From positions 124,001 to 188,000 of the forward strand of contig NZ_RJVK01000003.1 of the NCBI RefSeq assembly GCF_003752135.1: a stretch of DNA of 64,000 nucleotides, in the 5' to 3' direction. A model generated the notes under the pieces. That model did no database searches. It was given only the letters and a program-made list of their open reading frames with translations, and was not told the DNA's origin. A program made the position numbers and the translations under genes. Positions 9,828 through 19,854 of this stretch are shown here, piece after piece. Origin of the DNA: Caminibacter pacificus. Its GTDB lineage: Bacteria; Campylobacterota; Campylobacteria; Campylobacterales; Nautiliaceae. How positions within the stretch are numbered: position 1 is the stretch's first letter; every line of letters starts with the position of its first letter.

Positions 9828-12800
9828 TTAAATTTCCTCCATACCGTATCTTACTTTTTTCTCTTTTTTCTCTTGTGATTTTAAATATCTCCAATACAAT
9901 ATCGGCACAACTACGACAGAAAGTAGTGTTGAAGCTAAAACTCCGAAAATTAATGCTACCGCTAGTCCTTGCCATACCGGATCGAGTACGATAACCGTAG
10001 ATGCCAAAATAATAGCAAGTGCGGTTAAAATAATCGGTCTGAATCTCGTTGCCGCCGCTTCGATTACAGCTTCGTTTATACTTCTTCCTTGTTTTATTAA
10101 ATCGTTTGTAAAGTCAATTAGTAATAGTGAGTTTCTAACAACAATACCCGCAAGCGCAATAAATCCGATCATACTTGTTGCGGTAAAGTATGTTTTTGAA
10201 TGGAAAAACGCCAACGTAATCCAGTTCATAATCGCATGCCCAGGAAGCACCCCGATAAATGTTAAAGGTACCGCCGCAAGAACGATTCTCGGTACTCTGA
10301 AGTTTTTATAATAAGCTACCATCAATAGATAAATAAGGATTACCGCTACACCAAACGCGCTACCTAAGTCTCTAAATACGTCGAATGTAAGCTCCCACTC
10401 ACCTCCCCAAATAAGGTCGTATTTTTTACCTGTTTTAAGGTCGATTGCTTGAAGATTTAGTCTCGGATTTCCGTCATAAATAATTTTATATCCAGGAATT
10501 CCTTTATCTTTAAGTTCACTAAATACATCAAGAAGTGCATATAAACTACCTCTTTTATCCATTTCTCCCGTTACCATAACCATAGGTCTTAAGTCTTTGC
10601 TTGTAATCATACCGTCATACGCTACAGGCACTACTTTTACCACTTCTTTTAACGGTACTAATCTATGAGTCGTTATAGACATAAGTTTGATTTTATCAAG
10701 AGCCTCGATATTATCTCTTGCTTGTTTGTCAAATCTTACGAATATTCCCACTTGCTCTTTTTCACTTGGAATATGAGCTACACTTACAACCGCTCCTTTT
10801 AATCCCATTCCTAAAACATTTGCAATTTGATCTACGCTAATTCCAAGAAGTGCCGCTTTTTCTCTATCAGGAATAATCTTATATTTTACGATTTGTCTAT
10901 CTCTCATAATATCGATATCGACAACTCTTGGTGTTTTTTTGTAAATTTCTTCTATGTAATTCGCAAGTTTTAGTCTTCCTTGCTCGTCACCACCGAATAC
11001 TTGCATTAATAGTGTCGCAATTACAGGTGGTCCAGGAGGGTCTTCTACAAGTTTAATATTAGCATTATGAAAACTACATTTACTTTGAATAATAGGTCTT
11101 AATCTACTAACCATATCGATTGAACTTTCGATTCTTCCTTTTTCTTTAGGATAGAGATTTACTCTAATTTCTCCGTAATTTTCGCCTTGTTTCATAGAAG
11201 TACCTCTAAGTAACCCGTTAAAATCAACAACTCCACTTATACCGATAAATTGCTCGAAATCGTGAATTTCAGGCTCTTTTTTTAAGATACTCGCCACACA
11301 ATTACTAACTTCCGTAGTAGCTTTAATCGAACTACCTTTTGGTAAGTCTATAGTTATGTTGAAAGTATTTTTATTCGCACTCGGAAGCATTTTGAAAAGT
11401 ACGATTTTAAACGCAGGCAATGCCATACTTCCAAGAAGCGCCAAAATAAGTACCGTAAAGAATACCGCTCTTTTAAACGTTGAATTTAATAACGGATCTA
11501 AAATACCGTGGAATATTTTAAACGTTTTTGTTTTTCTGATATCAAACGGTTCGTGATGTTCGTCTTTTTTGTGTTCCGGTAAGAATTTAACAGCTGCCCA
11601 CGGCGTAAAGATATAAGCAACAACAAGCGAAGCTATCATAGCAATAGGCACGTTAAACGGAATAGGTCTCATATATGGACCCATCATTCCCGTTACGAAA
11701 AACATAGGAACGAAAGCCAAAATAATCGCTAAAGTCGCAATATTTGTAGGATTTCCGATTTCGTTTGTCGCATATACGGCCGCATATTCTCTTGGTTTAT
11801 CGCCTATTTCAAAGTGTCTATGAATATTTTCGATAACGATAATCGCACTATCGACCAATAATCCTAAGGATAAGATAAGAGCGAATAAAGTAATTCTGTT
11901 AATTGTCTGACCTGCAAGCATACCGATAAATAATGTAATCGATAAAATCAAAGGTACTGTAAATGCAACGATTAAAGCTTCTCTCCAACCGAGCATAATA
12001 ATTAAAAGAATTACGATAATCCCAAGTGAAATAAACAAGTGATAAATAAGCTCGTTAACCGCATGGTTTGCTTTTTCACCGTCGTTTCTCGTTACGTAAA
12101 TATGCACGTCTTTTGGAAGGTCTTTTTTAAGTTCTTCTACTTTTTTGAGAACGTCTTCAGCTACGAAAACGGCATTACTTCCTCTTTTTTTACCTACGAA
12201 AATAGTAACTTGAGTAAGTTTTTTACCTACAGGGAATTTATTAATTTCTTTTCCGCTAAGTTTAGGATCGTCATAAAAAGCTTTACCGCCTATAAACGTA
12301 GTTTTGTGTTTGTTTTGATAATCAACTCCGTCAACAACTTTTGCGATATCTTTTACATAAATAGGTCTTCCCATATAGTTTGCAACGATTAGATTTTCAA
12401 CATCTTTTACGTTTCTGATAAATCCGTCGAACTCTACAGGAATAGCTACTTTTCCTTTTTCGACTCCTCCTAAAGGATAGTCTTTATTACTTCCTGTCAG
12501 AGCCATTGCGATTTGACCGAGTGAAAGATGATAAGCCGCAAGTTTTTCAGGGTCTATAATAATATTAAACTGTCTTTTATGTCCCCCTTTTATACCGATA
12601 ATACTTACATTTTTTACTTCGGCGATAGGAGACAACAATCTTTGAGCTATTCTATAAAGCTGTGCATCGTTATATTTATCGCTCGATAAAGCCAACGTAA
12701 CAATAGGCACTTCGTCGATATCGATAGGTTTTACAAGAGGCGGCATTACGCCTTTAGGAAGTTTATCCATATTTTGCATTACTCTATCGTAAAGCTTAGA

Positions 12801-13346
12801 CATACTTCTAACTTTATCCTGACCGATTTTAAATCTAACGGTTACTATACCTACACTGTTCATAGCCATTCCGTAAACGTGTTTAACACCGGTCATGGCT
12901 TTAAGAGTTCTCTCAAGCGGATCGACGATAACGTTTTGAACTTCTTTTGAGCTCGCTCCCGGATATACAACTATTACGTTTGCGGCAGGTACGTCGATTT
13001 GAGGGTTTTCTTCTCTAGGTGTAAATAATACGGCAATAAGTCCCATTAGCATAAATACTATTGCAAGAACAGGTGTTAGAGGGTTTTTTAGAAAAGTTCT
13101 CGCAAGTTTACCCGCGATATTTAATTGTAGCTCTTCTTCTACGTGTTTTAATTCCTCTTCTTTTTCTTTTACTTCTTTTTCAAAAGCGTTAAGCTCCGCT
13201 TCTTTGGCTTTAATTTCGGCTTCCAAAGAAGCAAGCTCGGCTTCAAGAGCTTTTAATTCGTTTATATCGCAAGCGGAATTTCTTTTCGATTCAAGCTCTT
13301 TTCTTTTCGCTTCCAAAAGAGCTTTTAGCTGTTTGAGTCTCTCCAT
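9828..13346 (-). CDS. RND efflux permease with N-terminal coiled-coil extension
   Basis: Inner-membrane proton-driven pump of the AcrB/ACR_tran superfamily: first membrane helix at about residues 87-107, two large periplasmic loops, and a second half repeating the fold. The fourth-helix motif reads LLVDSAIIVIEN, keeping one acidic residue of the usual VDDA/VDGA relay. At 1172 aa it is over 100 residues longer than AcrB; about 75 of these form a Lys/Glu/Leu/Ala coiled coil before the first helix. No alternative Met lies between coiled coil and helix, and the ATG overlaps the adaptor stop (TAATG) with GAGGAG upstream, so the extension is genuine. Substrate unknown. Confidence 0.92.
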   Translation of the reverse strand: MERLKQLKALLEAKRKELESKRNSACDINELKALEAELASLEAEIKAKEAELNAFEKEVKEKEEELKHVEEELQLNIAGKLARTFLKNPLTPVLAIVFMLMGLIAVLFTPREENPQIDVPAANVIVVYPGASSKEVQNVIVDPLERTLKAMTGVKHVYGMAMNSVGIVTVRFKIGQDKVRSMSKLYDRVMQNMDKLPKGVMPPLVKPIDIDEVPIVTLALSSDKYNDAQLYRIAQRLLSPIAEVKNVSIIGIKGGHKRQFNIIIDPEKLAAYHLSLGQIAMALTGSNKDYPLGGVEKGKVAIPVEFDGFIRNVKDVENLIVANYMGRPIYVKDIAKVVDGVDYQNKHKTTFIGGKAFYDDPKLSGKEINKFPVGKKLTQVTIFVGKKRGSNAVFVAEDVLKKVEELKKDLPKDVHIYVTRNDGEKANHAVNELIYHLFISLGIIVILLIIMLGWREALIVAFTVPLILSITLFIGMLAGQTINRITLFALILSLGLLVDSAIIVIENIHRHFEIGDKPREYAAVYATNEIGNPTNIATLAIILAFVPMFFVTGMMGPYMRPIPFNVPIAMIASLVVAYIFTPWAAVKFLPEHKKDEHHEPFDIRKTKTFKIFHGILDPLLNSTFKRAVFFTVLILALLGSMALPAFKIVLFKMLPSANKNTFNITIDLPKGSSIKATTEVSNCVASILKKEPEIHDFEQFIGISGVVDFNGLLRGTSMKQGENYGEIRVNLYPKEKGRIESSIDMVSRLRPIIQSKCSFHNANIKLVEDPPGPPVIATLLMQVFGGDEQGRLKLANYIEEIYKKTPRVVDIDIMRDRQIVKYKIIPDREKAALLGISVDQIANVLGMGLKGAVVSVAHIPSEKEQVGIFVRFDKQARDNIEALDKIKLMSITTHRLVPLKEVVKVVPVAYDGMITSKDLRPMVMVTGEMDKRGSLYALLDVFSELKDKGIPGYKIIYDGNPRLNLQAIDLKTGKKYDLIWGGEWELTFDVFRDLGSAFGVAVILIYLLMVAYYKNFRVPRIVLAAVPLTFIGVLPGHAIMNWITLAFFHSKTYFTATSMIGFIALAGIVVRNSLLLIDFTNDLIKQGRSINEAVIEAAATRFRPIILTALAIILASTVIVLDPVWQGLAVALIFGVLASTLLSVVVVPILYWRYLKSQEKKEKKVRYGMEEI

Positions 13347-14389
13347 TATTGCTCCTCTATTTTTTGTCCGTCTTCAAGGTTTGCAGGCGGATATAAAATA
13401 ACTTCCTCTCCACCGACTAAGCCGGTAACAGCAATATTATCTCCAACTTGTCCTACTTGTTTTACAGGTACGAATCTCGCAACTCCGTTATCGTTTACAA
13501 AAACACCGACAATTCCGGCTCTTGTAGTAAGTGCTGAAAACGGTACGACTACAGCTTCTTTTTTACCGACTACGATTTTTGCTTTTGCATACATACCAGG
13601 TAAAAGTCCTTGATGATTTTCAAAAGTATATTTAATAACGAAAGAATGAGTCATATTATCACCTGCCGGAATAATAGTCGAAACTTCAGCAGGGAAAGAT
13701 TTTTTAAGTGCAGGTACGTAAATATTTACAGGCATACCGATTTTAAATTTATCGATATCGCTCTCTTTTACCGTACTTTTCGCTTTTAATACGTGAATAT
13801 CGCTAAGAACTACCACCGGATACCCAGGTAGTGCCATTTCGGCTACTTTTTTCATTTTCATCGTAACCACACCGTCAATCGGAGAAGTTACTTTTGCATA
13901 TTTAAGTTGAGCTTCGGCTCTTGCAAGTCCGGCTTCTGCTTGTTTTAACATTCCTTTAGCCATATCGACTTGTTTTTTTCTGATATTTTTCATTAAAGTC
14001 ATTTTCTCGAAATCTCTTTTACTAACTGCTCCGTTTTTATATAGATTTTTGAATCTTTCATAATCTTTCAATGCATCGGCATATGCCATTTCGGCCATTA
14101 AAACACCGCTTTTAGCTTGTAAAACGGCACCTCTTGCTTGATTTAGCATCGAATAGATATCTGCAGGGTCAACCTCAAAAAGCAGTTGTCCTTTTTTTAC
14201 AACATCACCCTCTTCAACGGGCATAGATTTAATATACCCCATAAGTCTAGTAGCTACCATTACTTGCTTTGGAGAATATACATTTGCAACGTAATCTCTT
14301 GTGATATTGATAGTCTCTTTTTTTGCAGTGGCATACTCAAACGCAAAAAGCGCCCCAACACTTAACGCTAAAGCTAATATTTTTTTCAT
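13346..14389 (-). CDS. RND periplasmic adaptor (membrane fusion protein)
   Basis: Links the RND permease to the outer-membrane channel in the periplasm. Signal peptide at 1-18 (MKKILALALSVGALFAF), a biotinyl-lipoyl half motif around EEGDVVKKGQLLFEVD, an alpha-helical hairpin (about 75-150), the second lipoyl half around VTSPIDGVVTMK, then beta-barrel and membrane-proximal domains. 347 aa is normal. It starts within the TolC-gene stop (ATGA overlap) and shares one base with the pump gene, so the three are one operon. Confidence 0.92.
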   Translation of the reverse strand: MKKILALALSVGALFAFEYATAKKETINITRDYVANVYSPKQVMVATRLMGYIKSMPVEEGDVVKKGQLLFEVDPADIYSMLNQARGAVLQAKSGVLMAEMAYADALKDYERFKNLYKNGAVSKRDFEKMTLMKNIRKKQVDMAKGMLKQAEAGLARAEAQLKYAKVTSPIDGVVTMKMKKVAEMALPGYPVVVLSDIHVLKAKSTVKESDIDKFKIGMPVNIYVPALKKSFPAEVSTIIPAGDNMTHSFVIKYTFENHQGLLPGMYAKAKIVVGKKEAVVVPFSALTTRAGIVGVFVNDNGVARFVPVKQVGQVGDNIAVTGLVGGEEVILYPPANLEDGQKIEEQ

Positions 14390-15819
14390 TTACTCTCCTT
14401 TACTAAATCTCCAAGTGCTTCTTTTAGTTTCGCAGCGGCAAGCGCTTCGTCATATCTTGCTTTTATCAGTTCGGCTCTGGCTTTTCTAGCTTCCGCTTCT
14501 TTCATAAGTAAGATCGTAATGTTTATCATCCCTTGCTTATACATATAAGTGTATTTTTTTAGGATTTCTTCGGCTAATTCTTTATTTGTAAGTTTTTCAT
14601 TAACTACGGCTTTTTTCGCTTTGTAATCTAAATATTTTTGCTCAACATCAAGTTTGATACCTTTTTTCATATATCCGTAATACAAAGCGACTTGATTCGC
14701 TTCGATTTTACTTTTTTCTACCTTAGCATCGGTAGATTTATCCAAAATATTCCATTTAAGTCCGGCAGCAATTAGATAATAATCTTTATCCGCCGAAATG
14801 TTATTTAAAGCGTTATCGTTCCATCCGTACTCAAGATGAGCTCCGACCATCGGATATTTATCGGCTTTATCGAATTTTACTTTTTTCTCCATAGTTTTTA
14901 AATTGCTCTTCATCCATTTCAAGTCGTTTCTGTTTTGAAGAGCGATTTTTTGAAGTTCTTTTAAAGAAGCGTTTTGAGGAATAATAATTTTAAAATCCCC
15001 TACATCGCTAATTTCATTATCGTCAGTCAAAAATCTCAAATATGCAAGCGCCAATTTATATTTGTTTTTGGCTTCTATTAGCATTGCGTTTACTTCATTA
15101 TCTCTTTTTTTTGCCTCTAAAAGATCGGTTTTAGTAGCCATTCCGTTTTTATAAAACGCACTAATCATATTTATAAAAGAAGTTGTTGTTTTTTTAGCGG
15201 TCTCAAGTGCATTTACAAAACTTTTAGCGGCGACCGCTCCGTTGTACGCTTTTAAAACTTCGATAGCGAGTTTATTTTTATCGTGTGCGTATTTATATTT
15301 GTTCGCTTTTATTTGAAGTTTAGCCATCTCTTTTGCATATGTTAGCTTATATCCCGTAAAAAGCGGCACTTCATACACGAATTTAGTCTTAAAATTCGTT
15401 CTGCTCCCCGGATAATTCAAATCTTTAGGCGCAGTATTTAATAATTGTGCAGCCATAGCAGGATTCGTCATATAACTTTTAAACGTATCATAATCAGGAG
15501 ATGCTTGAAGAACTTGAGCTACTCCTCCTAAAAAATCCGCAAATCCGAAATCTCTAAAAGTTGCTTCACGGCTTTCGAGCTTCATTCCGAACACATACAT
15601 TGCGTTATTGGTTCTGCTGATTTCTTCAGAGAAAGTAAGCTTCCCCCAGTCCATACCTTTTGCTTGCTTTAAATCAGCTTTTGCTTTGTCAATATTAAGC
15701 TTTTTAGCTTTTAATTCCAGGTTGTTGCTTAAAGCTTCCTTTAACGCCTCATCAAACGTTATAGTTTTTGCTAAAAGCATACTTGACAAAGCGGCTGAGA
15801 GTAATAAGAATTTTTTCAT
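14386..15819 (-). CDS. TolC-family outer-membrane efflux channel
   Basis: Signal peptide (1-17) then the TolC repeat pattern: TFDEALKEALSNNLELKA at the mature N-terminus, long amphipathic helices and two internally homologous halves (second half from about residue 285, ELQKIALQNRNDLKWM). 477 aa fits the outer-membrane factor family. It is the first gene of the tripartite efflux operon with GGAGCGG before the ATG. The pump class (drug, metal or other) is not decidable from this subunit. Confidence 0.92.
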   Translation of the reverse strand: MKKFLLLSAALSSMLLAKTITFDEALKEALSNNLELKAKKLNIDKAKADLKQAKGMDWGKLTFSEEISRTNNAMYVFGMKLESREATFRDFGFADFLGGVAQVLQASPDYDTFKSYMTNPAMAAQLLNTAPKDLNYPGSRTNFKTKFVYEVPLFTGYKLTYAKEMAKLQIKANKYKYAHDKNKLAIEVLKAYNGAVAAKSFVNALETAKKTTTSFINMISAFYKNGMATKTDLLEAKKRDNEVNAMLIEAKNKYKLALAYLRFLTDDNEISDVGDFKIIIPQNASLKELQKIALQNRNDLKWMKSNLKTMEKKVKFDKADKYPMVGAHLEYGWNDNALNNISADKDYYLIAAGLKWNILDKSTDAKVEKSKIEANQVALYYGYMKKGIKLDVEQKYLDYKAKKAVVNEKLTNKELAEEILKKYTYMYKQGMINITILLMKEAEARKARAELIKARYDEALAAAKLKEALGDLVKESK

Positions 15820-15844
15820 ACCGCTCCTTTAAACTGTTTTGCGA

Positions 15845-15870
15845 ATTTTAACAAATTAATTATTAATTAA
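15845..15870 (-). promoter_or_regulatory. Candidate promoter and AT palindrome upstream of the efflux operon
   Basis: On the minus strand TAAAAT (15845-15850) lies about 26 bases before the tolC-like start, and a perfect 15-base palindrome TTAATTAATAATTAA (15856-15870) sits just upstream where a repressor could act. The palindrome is all A/T and could arise by chance in this genome. No repressor gene is adjacent. Confidence 0.3.
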
Positions 15871-15931
15871 CACATGTTATAAGAAAAAATTATGGGAGAA
15901 TTTTTATCCGATTTGAAGAAGAGAAAAAGAA

Positions 15932-17743
15932 TTATTTATCTTTTTTTCTGCTCATTCTTTTTCTCTCGGTAGGGTCAAGATATTTTTTTCTAACACGAAT
16001 TGATTTTGGAGTAACTTCTACAAGCTCGTCATCTTCAATCCACTCTAAGGCTCTCTCAAGCGTCATCTCTACAGGAGGTACGAGTTTAATAGCCTCGTCA
16101 CTACCGCTTGCCCTTACGTTTGTGAGGTTTTTACCTCTAATAGGGTTTACTTCAAGGTCGTTACTTCTGCTATGCTCTCCGACAATCATTCCGTTATATA
16201 CTTTATCTCCCGGTTTAATAAACATTTTCCCTCTCTCTTGAAGGTTAAATATAGCATACCCGGTCGCTGTTCCGTTTTCCATAGAGATTAAAGCTCCGTT
16301 TTTTCTCGTGTAAGGTTTTGTAGTTGCAGGTCTGAAATCTAAAAACGAGCTGTTTAAAACACCCTCACCTTTAGTATCGGTCATAAACTCACCTCTATAT
16401 CCGATAAGTCCGCGCGCAGGCATTTCAAATTCTATTCTCGTAGTTCCGTCGCTTAGAGGCATCATATTTTTCATAATCCCGCCTCTTGTACCTAATTTTT
16501 CAATTACGGCACCGCTGTACTCGTCAGGTACGTCAACCACTACGTATTCGTAAGGCTCCAACTTAACTCCGTTTTCTTCTTTAATAATAACTTCAGGTCT
16601 TGATAAAGAAAACTCGAAATCTTCTCTTCTTAAATTCTCAGCCAAAATAGCGATTTGAAGTTCCCCTCTTCCGCTAACTTTAAATTTACCCTCACCAAGC
16701 TCTTCGATTTTCATTGCGATATTCGTTTGCATCTCTTTAAATAATCTGTCTCTTAGTTTCGGAGCGGTAACGTTTTTACCCTCAGTCCCGGCAAGTGGCG
16801 AATCGTTTACGCTTAAAATAACACTGATTGTCGGCTCTTCGATATGTAGAGGGTCAAGTCCTACAGGATTATCTTTATCCGCTACCGTATCACCTACATC
16901 AAGGGCTTCAAATCCAGCTATTGCTACGATGTCTCCGGCTTTTGCTTCATCAATCTCCATTCTATCAAGCCCCAAGAATCCCATAAGCTTAGTAATTCTT
17001 CCGGGAATTTTCTCTCCGTTGGCTTTTACAAGAGTAACGGCTTCACCTTTTTTTACCGTTCCGTTAAAAATTCTCGCAATACCGATTCTTCCGACGTAAT
17101 TGTCATAATCAAGTGTAAATACTTGCATTTGAAGAGGTTTGTCTTCTTCACCAGCAGGCGCAGGGATATATTTTGTAATCGCTTCGAAAATCGGAGTCAT
17201 ATCTTCATTATCGTCTTCCAAATCCCATTTTGCTATTCCGTTTTTAGCGGCTGCGTAAATAATAGGAAAATCGAGTTGGTCTTCATTTGCTCCCATACTT
17301 ACGAAAAGATCGAAAACCTCATCCACCACTCTGTCCGGCTCTGCTGCGGGTTTGTCGATTTTATTCACTACAAGGATAGGTTTAAGCCCTAATGAAAGTG
17401 CTTTTTTAACAACGAATTTAGTTTGAGGCATTACACCCTCTTGCGCATCAACAAGCAAAAGTACCCCGTCAACCATTTTTAAAACCCTCTCGACTTCTCC
17501 ACCAAAGTCGCTGTGTCCCGGGGTATCGATGATATTGATTTTATAATCTCCCCATCTGATTGCCGTATTTTTAGAAAGAATAGTAATTCCTCTTTCTTTT
17601 TCCAAATCGTTACTATCCATAACTCTCTCACCAAGCTCTTTTCTTGCGTCAAGAGTGTTGGATTGTTTTAGAAGTTCGTCTACAAGTGTAGTTTTACCGT
17701 GGTCAACGTGAGCGATAACCGCAATATTTCTAATGTTTTTCAT
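15932..17743 (-). CDS. typA: Ribosome-associated translational GTPase TypA/BipA
   Basis: Elongation-factor-type GTPase needed for stress-related ribosome assembly and function. G1 AHVDHGKTT (11-19), G2 ERGIT, G3 DTPGH, G4 NKID, followed by EF-G-like domains II, III and V and the TypA-specific C-terminal domain. 603 aa is the family length. It is transcribed alone and divergently from fliK. Confidence 0.97.
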   Translation of the reverse strand: MKNIRNIAVIAHVDHGKTTLVDELLKQSNTLDARKELGERVMDSNDLEKERGITILSKNTAIRWGDYKINIIDTPGHSDFGGEVERVLKMVDGVLLLVDAQEGVMPQTKFVVKKALSLGLKPILVVNKIDKPAAEPDRVVDEVFDLFVSMGANEDQLDFPIIYAAAKNGIAKWDLEDDNEDMTPIFEAITKYIPAPAGEEDKPLQMQVFTLDYDNYVGRIGIARIFNGTVKKGEAVTLVKANGEKIPGRITKLMGFLGLDRMEIDEAKAGDIVAIAGFEALDVGDTVADKDNPVGLDPLHIEEPTISVILSVNDSPLAGTEGKNVTAPKLRDRLFKEMQTNIAMKIEELGEGKFKVSGRGELQIAILAENLRREDFEFSLSRPEVIIKEENGVKLEPYEYVVVDVPDEYSGAVIEKLGTRGGIMKNMMPLSDGTTRIEFEMPARGLIGYRGEFMTDTKGEGVLNSSFLDFRPATTKPYTRKNGALISMENGTATGYAIFNLQERGKMFIKPGDKVYNGMIVGEHSRSNDLEVNPIRGKNLTNVRASGSDEAIKLVPPVEMTLERALEWIEDDELVEVTPKSIRVRKKYLDPTERKRMSRKKDK

Positions 17744-17769
17744 TAATTGCCTTTAAAAAATTTTCTGGA

Positions 17770-17775
17770 ATTATA
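17770..17775 (-). promoter_or_regulatory. Candidate -10 box of typA
   Basis: The minus strand reads GGATATAATTCC, with TATAAT 27 bases before the typA start codon. A good vegetative -10 match for Campylobacterota; no clear -35, as is usual in that group. Confidence 0.45.
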
Positions 17776-17809
17776 TCCAATAAACTCATCTTAGTATAGA
17801 AGCGAAAAA

Positions 17810-17823
17810 GGAACGGATTTTGC
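17810..17823 (+). promoter_or_regulatory. Sigma-54 (RpoN) promoter of fliK
   Basis: GGAACGGATTTTGC followed by TT: GG and GC separated by exactly 10 bases, matching the -24/-12 consensus. The expected transcript start is near 17835, which rules out the in-frame TTG at 17828 and fixes the fliK start at the ATG at 17849. Confidence 0.85.
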
Positions 17824-17848
17824 TTCTTTGGTAAAAAAAGGCTTTTTA

Positions 17849-19141
17849 ATGATAGAGGCACTGCTAAAAATCACCGAAAATCAAGAGATTAAAGGCTTAA
17901 GTAAAACAAACGAAAATTTTTTACTGAAACTTTTTGATGAAAGCGAAGATAAAAATCAATTTCTCAATTTACTAAAATCTCTAAACATCTCAAAAGAGGA
18001 TTTAAAAGAGATACTAAAAAAACTTCCGCAAAAAGACAAAGAAAAATTCGAAAAAATAATCTCTCTTTTCGAAAATCAAAAGCCCAAAATCAAAACCACT
18101 GCCGAACCAAAAAAAGAAAAAAAAGTCACTTCCATAAGCGACCTTTTGGAAAACACTCAAATCCAACCTCAAACACAAAAAATAGAAATATCCGAATTTG
18201 AAGTCAAAACAAAAGAAAAAAATTACAAAAAAGTAGAGATAATAAAAAAACAACTAAAAAGCGTTTTTGAAAAAGAAAACATAAAATTATCGAAAACGGA
18301 AATAAAAGAGTTTAAAAAAATAAAATCTCTAAAAGAGTTAATAACTTTTGCCAACAAAAAAGGTCTGAATATCGAAAAAGTAAAAATATCAAAAGATATT
18401 CAAAAATACACAATCTCAAAAAACGCACCTCAAAAAAACCCTGAGCCTATCGTTGTTTCAAACTTGCCAAAGCCTAAAATAAACCTATCTCAAAAAACAA
18501 AACCTCTAAACCCGACACAAACTATAAATACGAAAACAAAAAAATCTCCTATTTCGGAAATTGTCTCAAAACATATAAAAACCCAACAAATACAACCTCA
18601 AAACGAGCATATCAAAATATCAAAAGAGCCTAAAATCTCCCAAAAAATATCTCTTGAAACTCTATTAAACGACAAACCTCAAGAAAAGAAAGAAAAAAAA
18701 CACGACTCCATAAACCAAACAATAGCCCAAAGCGTACAAACACAAATAAAACACGACATAATAAAAGCGAAACAATCGATCCAAAAATTCTCAAACGACT
18801 TACATGAAGCGATAAAAGATTACAAACCGCCTCTATCCAAAATATCTATAGAAATGAACCCTAAAGATTTGGGTAAAGTGGAAGTGACTCTGATTCATAG
18901 AGGGGAAAATCTACAAATAAAAATCAATTCAAACACCACCCAAACCCTAAATTTCATCCAAACGCATCAAAACGAACTGAAACAAAACCTTATTAATATG
19001 GGATATAGCGAAGTAAATATGAGCTTTAATACCAATCAACAAAATCAACAGCAACACCAAAGACAAAACCAACAAAAATACAAACAAACTCAAGACAATT
19101 TAGAAGAAATAGTAATCGAAGTTCCTTACACATACGCTTAG
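17849..19141 (+). CDS. fliK: Flagellar hook-length control protein FliK
   Basis: Secreted molecular ruler that ends hook growth and switches export substrate. The first 300 residues are Lys/Gln/Ser/Thr-rich low-complexity sequence with little fold; the C-terminal part (about 325-405) is the conserved Flg_hook domain, with ISIEMNPKDLGKVEVTL and LKQNLINMGYSEVNMSF. A Gln-rich tail follows. The ATG at 17849 is chosen because the RpoN promoter lies at 17810-17823 and AAAAAGG precedes it. flgD and the hook genes follow, the order known from Campylobacter. Confidence 0.88.
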   Translation: MIEALLKITENQEIKGLSKTNENFLLKLFDESEDKNQFLNLLKSLNISKEDLKEILKKLPQKDKEKFEKIISLFENQKPKIKTTAEPKKEKKVTSISDLLENTQIQPQTQKIEISEFEVKTKEKNYKKVEIIKKQLKSVFEKENIKLSKTEIKEFKKIKSLKELITFANKKGLNIEKVKISKDIQKYTISKNAPQKNPEPIVVSNLPKPKINLSQKTKPLNPTQTINTKTKKSPISEIVSKHIKTQQIQPQNEHIKISKEPKISQKISLETLLNDKPQEKKEKKHDSINQTIAQSVQTQIKHDIIKAKQSIQKFSNDLHEAIKDYKPPLSKISIEMNPKDLGKVEVTLIHRGENLQIKINSNTTQTLNFIQTHQNELKQNLINMGYSEVNMSFNTNQQNQQQHQRQNQQKYKQTQDNLEEIVIEVPYTYA

Positions 19142-19154
19142 GAACGACTTTTGC
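19141..19154 (+). promoter_or_regulatory. Sigma-54 promoter of flgD
   Basis: GGAACGACTTTTGC then TT, with a 10-base GG-GC spacing. The first G is the last base of the fliK stop codon, so promoter and gene end overlap. It lies 25 bases upstream of the flgD start. Confidence 0.85.
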
Positions 19155-19178
19155 TTATATTTAAAAAAAGGATCGAAA

Positions 19179-19850
19179 ATGGCAATTACATCAGTTTCCA
19201 ACACCGTCACACAATCCGATAACGATTTCGTTTATAACCCAAACTCCCAACTCGACAAAGACGCGTTTATGCAACTATTTTTAAAAGAGCTTGAAATGCA
19301 AGACCCTACAGACCCGATGGATACGGATAAAATGCTTGAACAAACCGCTTATCTTTCGACAATGGAGATGAATCAAAATATGCAAACGACTCTTGATAAT
19401 CTCTCAAAAACACTCCAAACAAACTCCGAACTCGGCGCAATTAGCGCTATCGGAAAAATCGGTGATACCGGATATAGATACATAAACGTCACCGACGACG
19501 ATAACAGCGTAAGTTTCGATTTGTATTTCGGAGACGATATCTCAAGCGGTAAAGTCGAAATTAAGGACAAAAACGGAAATGTCGTAAGAACTTTCCCTCT
19601 TGAAGCGCACACGAAAGGCGTATTGAATTTTGATTGGGATTTGACAAACGACGCGGGTGAGAGAGTACCGAGCGACACATATGAAGTCACAGCCACCTAC
19701 ACTTCGCCTGACGGTAGCGAGCATACTACGGCTCTTGGGGCGTATCCGATTGAATCTATCAAATTCGAAAACGGAGAACCTTACGCAAAACTCGGTAGCA
19801 ATTATCTTCCGTTTAGCGAAATAAAAGAAATATACGAATGGCAAGGATGA
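19179..19850 (+). CDS. flgD: Flagellar hook cap / scaffolding protein FlgD
   Basis: Caps the growing hook and directs hook subunit assembly; it is exported through the flagellar type III system. Early residues carry the FlgD signature LDKDAFMQLFLKELEMQDP and TDKMLEQTAYLSTMEMNQ (about 23-68), followed by a FlgD Ig-like/Tudor region (about 85-190, ending DGSEHTTALGAYPIESI). 223 aa is normal. It has its own RpoN promoter and is followed 4 bases later by a hook-type gene. Confidence 0.93.
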   Translation: MAITSVSNTVTQSDNDFVYNPNSQLDKDAFMQLFLKELEMQDPTDPMDTDKMLEQTAYLSTMEMNQNMQTTLDNLSKTLQTNSELGAISAIGKIGDTGYRYINVTDDDNSVSFDLYFGDDISSGKVEIKDKNGNVVRTFPLEAHTKGVLNFDWDLTNDAGERVPSDTYEVTATYTSPDGSEHTTALGAYPIESIKFENGEPYAKLGSNYLPFSEIKEIYEWQG

Positions 19851-19854
19851 TGAA

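Noticed and set aside
12039-12392. 117-codon plus-strand frame inside the RND pump gene
   Set aside because: Phe/Tyr/Asn-rich shadow translation of a conserved gene on the other strand, with no ribosome site.
17828-17830. TTG start for fliK
   Set aside because: It lies between the RpoN -12 element (17822-17823) and the expected transcript start, so it would not be transcribed; the ATG at 17849 has a ribosome site.
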